DNA of 7,904 nt from Microcaldota archaeon. GTDB lineage: Archaea > Micrarchaeota > Micrarchaeia > Anstonellales > J096. Of the stretch, positions 5,636-7,904 are shown one piece after another (the first letter of the stretch is position 1; each line of letters begins with the position of its first letter). The stretch lies in NCBI GenBank assembly GCA_015520875.1, contig WAPD01000072.1, forward strand, positions 1 to 7,904, in the 5' to 3' direction. The translations under genes were made by a program, and so were the position numbers. Below the pieces are notes generated by a model. The model saw nothing but the letters and a program-made list of their open reading frames with translations. It was not told where the DNA came from and searched no databases.

Positions 5636-6510
5636 TAGACTTATTCTTTTTGGGAACTTCGGCAGGGGCTCCTTCTATAAAAAGGGGCTTACCTGCCATT
5701 GCATTAAAATACCAAGGTTATTTTTTGTTGTTTGATGTTGGAGAATGTACCCAAAGATCTATAATGAAACAAGGTTTGGGATTTTCCATAGATGCTATTT
5801 TTATTTCACATTTGCATTTAGACCATTTTTTAGGCCTTTATGGCTTATGGGAAACATTAAAGATGCAAAATTTACCCCAATTGCCCCAGGTTTTTGTTCC
5901 AAAAGGGTTGCCATTGTTGAATGAGATTCCTTACAAACAAATACGCTCTGGTTCCATATATAAAACTGATAAATTCCAAGTAAAGGCTTTTAGAGTTAAA
6001 CATATCTCTTCAAGCTATGGGTTTTTGTTTGAAGAAGCTCCTAAAAGAAAGTTTATCTTGGAAAAAGTGAAAGATTTCCTTCCAAAGCATTTTATCTCTT
6101 TAAGGAAATATGGATATGCATTGGTTGATGGTAAAGAAATTTCATTGGAAGAGGTTTCTTATTTAAAGCCTGGAAGGAAAATAGCATACACTGGAGATAC
6201 AATGTATTATGAAGCTATTGTTGAACATATACGGGGGGCAGATGTTTTGATACATGAGGCAACCTTTAGAGAGGAACATCAAGAAGATGCTATAAAGAAA
6301 AAACATTCCACAATAAAAGATGCTGCCTTAATAGCTTCTAAAGCCAATGTAAAGACTTTGATTTTAACACACATTAGCTCAAGATATGACAAAGTGCCAG
6401 ATGATGAATTGATAAAAGAAGCAAAACAATATTTTAATGGAACAGTGGTAGTAGCAAGGGATGGATTGCATTTAAAAATCGATAAAGAGGGAAATGTCCA
6501 TGAAATTTGA
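5632..6510 (+). CDS. rnz: Ribonuclease Z (tRNA 3' endonuclease)
   Basis: Metallo-beta-lactamase-fold nuclease that removes 3' trailers from pre-tRNA so that CCA can be added. In 292 residues it shows the whole RNase Z pattern: FLGTSAGAPS and the LLFDVGECTQR strand near the N-terminus, the zinc motif HLHLDH (His60, His62, Asp64, His65), His124 in VKHIS, Asp189 in TGDT, the HEATF motif with Glu209, His225 in HST, and His247 in LTHISSRY. The segment from about 131 to 178, including LPKHFISLRKYG, matches the region of the substrate-binding arm and the GY/LK elements. The usual HLHGDH has Leu in place of Gly. The ATG overlaps the dnaG stop by four bases and has no ribosome site of its own. Both tRNA genes in the window lack an encoded CCA, consistent with this pathway. 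Confidence 0.93.
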   Translation: MIDLFFLGTSAGAPSIKRGLPAIALKYQGYFLLFDVGECTQRSIMKQGLGFSIDAIFISHLHLDHFLGLYGLWETLKMQNLPQLPQVFVPKGLPLLNEIPYKQIRSGSIYKTDKFQVKAFRVKHISSSYGFLFEEAPKRKFILEKVKDFLPKHFISLRKYGYALVDGKEISLEEVSYLKPGRKIAYTGDTMYYEAIVEHIRGADVLIHEATFREEHQEDAIKKKHSTIKDAALIASKANVKTLILTHISSRYDKVPDDELIKEAKQYFNGTVVVARDGLHLKIDKEGNVHEI

Positions 6511-7174
6511 ATTACATATACATACACCTGCTTCTGATGGTTATTTAAATTGGGATTTTATTCTGAAAAGGCATGCTAGGAAAAATAATTTAATTTTGGG
6601 AATAACTGACCACAATACAATGAAATATGCGTTCAAACTTTCAAAAGAAATTCCCTTGATAATGGGGGAAGAGATAAGCGTTAGATTGGAAAATGGAACA
6701 AAAGGGGATGTAATAGGATTGTTTTTGCAAGAGGAGATAAAACCCTTGTTGTCTTTAGGGGAAACAATAGATTTGATTAGGGAACAAGCAGGTCTTGTTT
6801 ATGTTCCACATCCCCTAGACGAAGGGAGACATTGTATAGGTGGGGAAAATGCTAAATTGGGAGATGTTGTGGAAATTTTTAATGCTAAAAGTCCCAAACA
6901 TGTAAATGAAAAAACCTCGGAATTATTCAAGGATTTTCCCTATAAGGCAGTGGGAACAGATGCCCATTTTTTCACAGAACTGGGACTAACAAGGATGGAA
7001 CTTCCTTATGAAATAGACCTGGACAATCCGAAGGAGTTTTTAAAATCCTTAAAAGATGCCCAGTTCCAGATAAATTACCCAAACCCGGCCACCGACCTTT
7101 TATATAAGGCTATAAGGGGGTTTAAACGATGGAGGAAGAAAGCAAAGTCTATGCTCTTTACAAAAAACTCTTGA
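6500..7174 (+). CDS. PHP-domain metal-dependent hydrolase
   Basis: A stand-alone PHP domain of 224 residues with the family's metal ligands: His6 and His8 in ELHIHT, Asp13, Asp37-His38 in ITDHNT, the GEE motif (Glu57-58), His104 in VPHP, and Asp154 and His156 in GTDAH. PHP enzymes of this size are phosphoesterases, including nucleotide and RNA 3'-end hydrolases; the substrate here is unknown. The neighbouring RNase Z and DnaG make a nucleic-acid role plausible, which is inference. I chose the ATG at 6500 because GAGGG (6487-6491) then sits eight bases away; an ATG at 6494 would be two bases from it. Either start overlaps RNase Z. The C-terminal tail is basic (FKRWRKKAK), and its last 46 bp overlap the next gene in another frame. 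Confidence 0.85.
   Translation: MKFELHIHTPASDGYLNWDFILKRHARKNNLILGITDHNTMKYAFKLSKEIPLIMGEEISVRLENGTKGDVIGLFLQEEIKPLLSLGETIDLIREQAGLVYVPHPLDEGRHCIGGENAKLGDVVEIFNAKSPKHVNEKTSELFKDFPYKAVGTDAHFFTELGLTRMELPYEIDLDNPKEFLKSLKDAQFQINYPNPATDLLYKAIRGFKRWRKKAKSMLFTKNS
7099..7106 (+). promoter_or_regulatory. TATA box for the DNA glycosylase gene, inside the PHP gene
   Basis: TTTATATA is the archetypal archaeal TATA sequence and is centred about 26-27 bp before the ATG at 7129, so a leaderless transcript could start there. The GGGGG at 7116-7120, eight bases before the ATG, would serve read-through transcripts from upstream. Confidence 0.5.
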
Positions 7175-7722
7175 ATAAATATGGGCCTCAGGGATGGTGG
7201 CCTGCTGAAACACCTTATGAAGTTCTAGTCGGAGCCATCTTAACCCAAAACACCAATTGGAACAATGTGGAAAAGGCTTTAAGGAACTTAAGACCTTATC
7301 TTGAGCCCGAGAAAATTTTGGCTTTGGATAATGAAACATTAATGGAATTAATAAGACCTTCGGGATATTTCACAAGAAAAGCGTTAACATTGAAAGAGGC
7401 AACGAAATGGTTTTTAGAAGCTGATAAAAGCAAGGATACAATGGAACTTAGAAAAGAATTGCTTTCTATAAAGGGCATTGGAAGGGAAACTGCCGATTCT
7501 ATTTTATTATATGCATTTGATAAATTAATTTTTGTTATAGATGCTTATACAAAAAGGTTTTGCGATTATTACAAATTATTTAAAGCAAAAGACTATGACG
7601 AATACAGGCTGTTTTTTGAAAGCAATTTACCCCGTGATTTGGAACTCTATAAAGAGTATCATGCTTTAATTGTGAGATGGGGCAAGGATTTCCGGCGAAA
7701 AATAGCTGAAGTCCCCAAATAG
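7129..7722 (+). CDS. Endonuclease III-related DNA glycosylase, MagIII-like
   Basis: An HhH-GPD superfamily base-excision repair enzyme of 197 residues. It has the WWPAETPYEVLVGAILTQNT segment (about 23-42), a helix-hairpin-helix LLSIKGIGRETA (about 111-122) and the catalytic Asp138 in VIDAYTKRF. Two features set it apart from true endonuclease III: the lyase lysine that follows GxGR is Glu120, and the C-terminal four-cysteine iron-sulphur motif is absent. It ends soon after HALIVRWGKDFRRK, and no other frame offers the missing cysteines. This pattern fits the MagIII group of monofunctional 3-methyladenine glycosylases, in which a lysine at the equivalent of Lys186 is modified in the pocket; the equivalence is my alignment from memory. 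The first 46 bp overlap the PHP gene. The substrate is inferred, not shown. Confidence 0.85.
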   Translation: MEEESKVYALYKKLLNKYGPQGWWPAETPYEVLVGAILTQNTNWNNVEKALRNLRPYLEPEKILALDNETLMELIRPSGYFTRKALTLKEATKWFLEADKSKDTMELRKELLSIKGIGRETADSILLYAFDKLIFVIDAYTKRFCDYYKLFKAKDYDEYRLFFESNLPRDLELYKEYHALIVRWGKDFRRKIAEVPK

Positions 7723-7785
7723 ACGGAGGTATTAAGGTAAAAAATCATATACTGTGTATGTTTAACTGAAGCAAAAGCGTTATTC

Positions 7786-7793
7786 TTTAAAAA
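7786..7793 (+). promoter_or_regulatory. TATA box for tRNA-Glu
   Basis: TTTAAAAA is centred about 27-28 bp before the first base of tRNA-Glu, the same spacing as at the initiator tRNA. The rest of the 94-bp gap after the glycosylase gene (7723-7816) holds only a GGAGGT at 7725-7730 with no usable start codon behind it. Confidence 0.55.
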
Positions 7794-7816
7794 ATAATCT
7801 TGCAATATAGAAACTA

Positions 7817-7889
7817 GCTCCGATCGTCTAGTGGTCCAGGATGCTGGCCTCTCACGCCAGTGACCCGGGTTCGAATCCCGGTCGGAGCA
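7817..7889 (+). tRNA. tRNA-Glu (CTC)
   Basis: A complete 73-nt cloverleaf: acceptor stem GCTCCGA (7817-7823) with TCGGAGC (7882-7888), a D arm beginning GTCTAGTGG, anticodon stem CTGGC/GCCAG around loop CTCTCAC with anticodon CTC at 7851-7853, and T arm CCGGG-TTCGAAT-CCCGG, then discriminator A. It reads GAG codons. No intron and no encoded CCA. Confidence 0.97.
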
Positions 7890-7890
7890 C

Positions 7891-7900
7891 TTATTCTTTT
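7891..7900 (+). terminator. Possible T-rich terminator after tRNA-Glu
   Basis: TTATTCTTTT begins two bases after the tRNA 3' end and ends in four T. It is the sort of pyrimidine tract at which archaeal tRNA transcripts can stop, but the window ends before longer runs could be judged. Confidence 0.35.
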
Positions 7901-7904
7901 GGGG

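Noticed and set aside
6279..6527. Antisense ORF opposite the end of RNase Z, and similar short ones at 216-416, 2430-2642, 7100-7339 and 7296-7478
   Set aside because: All lie opposite or inside convincingly assigned genes or promoters, with no family resemblance and no ribosome sites.
7600..7760. Frameshift hiding an iron-sulphur motif at the glycosylase C-terminus
   Set aside because: No other frame downstream of the conserved region contains the four-cysteine pattern, so its absence appears genuine.
1..7904. Mobile elements, CRISPR arrays, defence or secretion systems
   Set aside because: No transposase, integrase, repeat-spacer pattern, terminal inverted repeats or known defence domains could be found on either strand.

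Overview
The window comes from an archaeon with an AT-rich genome. The evidence is an archaeal-type DnaG primase without a zinc finger, an archaeal SepF, an archaeal PheT, an initiator tRNA with an A1-U72 pair and no encoded CCA, and TATA boxes about 26-28 bp before several start codons. A Cys-containing, sequon-dense surface protein would fit a DPANN or euryarchaeal lineage, but I cannot fix the lineage from this window.

Layout. 2-1018 (+) is the 3' part of a membrane-anchored surface protein, whose stop codon overlaps the 3' end of an initiator tRNA-Met gene on the other strand (1016-1090). A short divergent promoter region (1091-1190) then leads to sepF (1191-1553, +), which converges on and overlaps by 17 bp an agmatinase-family gene (1537-2313, -). 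Directly upstream of the agmatinase lies a possible 34-codon basic ORF (2313-2417, -) joined to it by a TGATG stop/start. A second divergent promoter region (2418-2514) separates this from pheT (2515-3990, +) and a two-CBS-domain protein (4010-4435, +). A GC-rich imperfect hairpin (4427-4483) covers the CBS stop codon and occupies most of the gap to dnaG (4505-5635, +). dnaG is followed, with overlaps at every junction, by RNase Z (5632-6510), a PHP-domain hydrolase (6500-7174) and a MagIII/endonuclease III-like DNA glycosylase (7129-7722). A tRNA-Glu(CTC) gene closes the window (7817-7889).

How it fits together. Most genes are informational: tRNA genes, a tRNA-charging subunit, the tRNA 3'-end nuclease, the DnaG primase (known in archaea as an exosome-associated protein) and a base-excision repair enzyme. 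Both tRNAs lack encoded CCA, so their 3' ends depend on RNase Z of the kind encoded here plus a CCA-adding enzyme. Starts are of mixed type: dnaG, sepF and the PHP gene have Shine-Dalgarno-like sequences, whereas pheT, the CBS gene and possibly the small ORF look leaderless.

I found no defence system, mobile element, CRISPR array or obviously new multi-gene system. The two observations most worth checking are the structured GC-rich element before dnaG and the small basic ORF coupled to the agmatinase gene.
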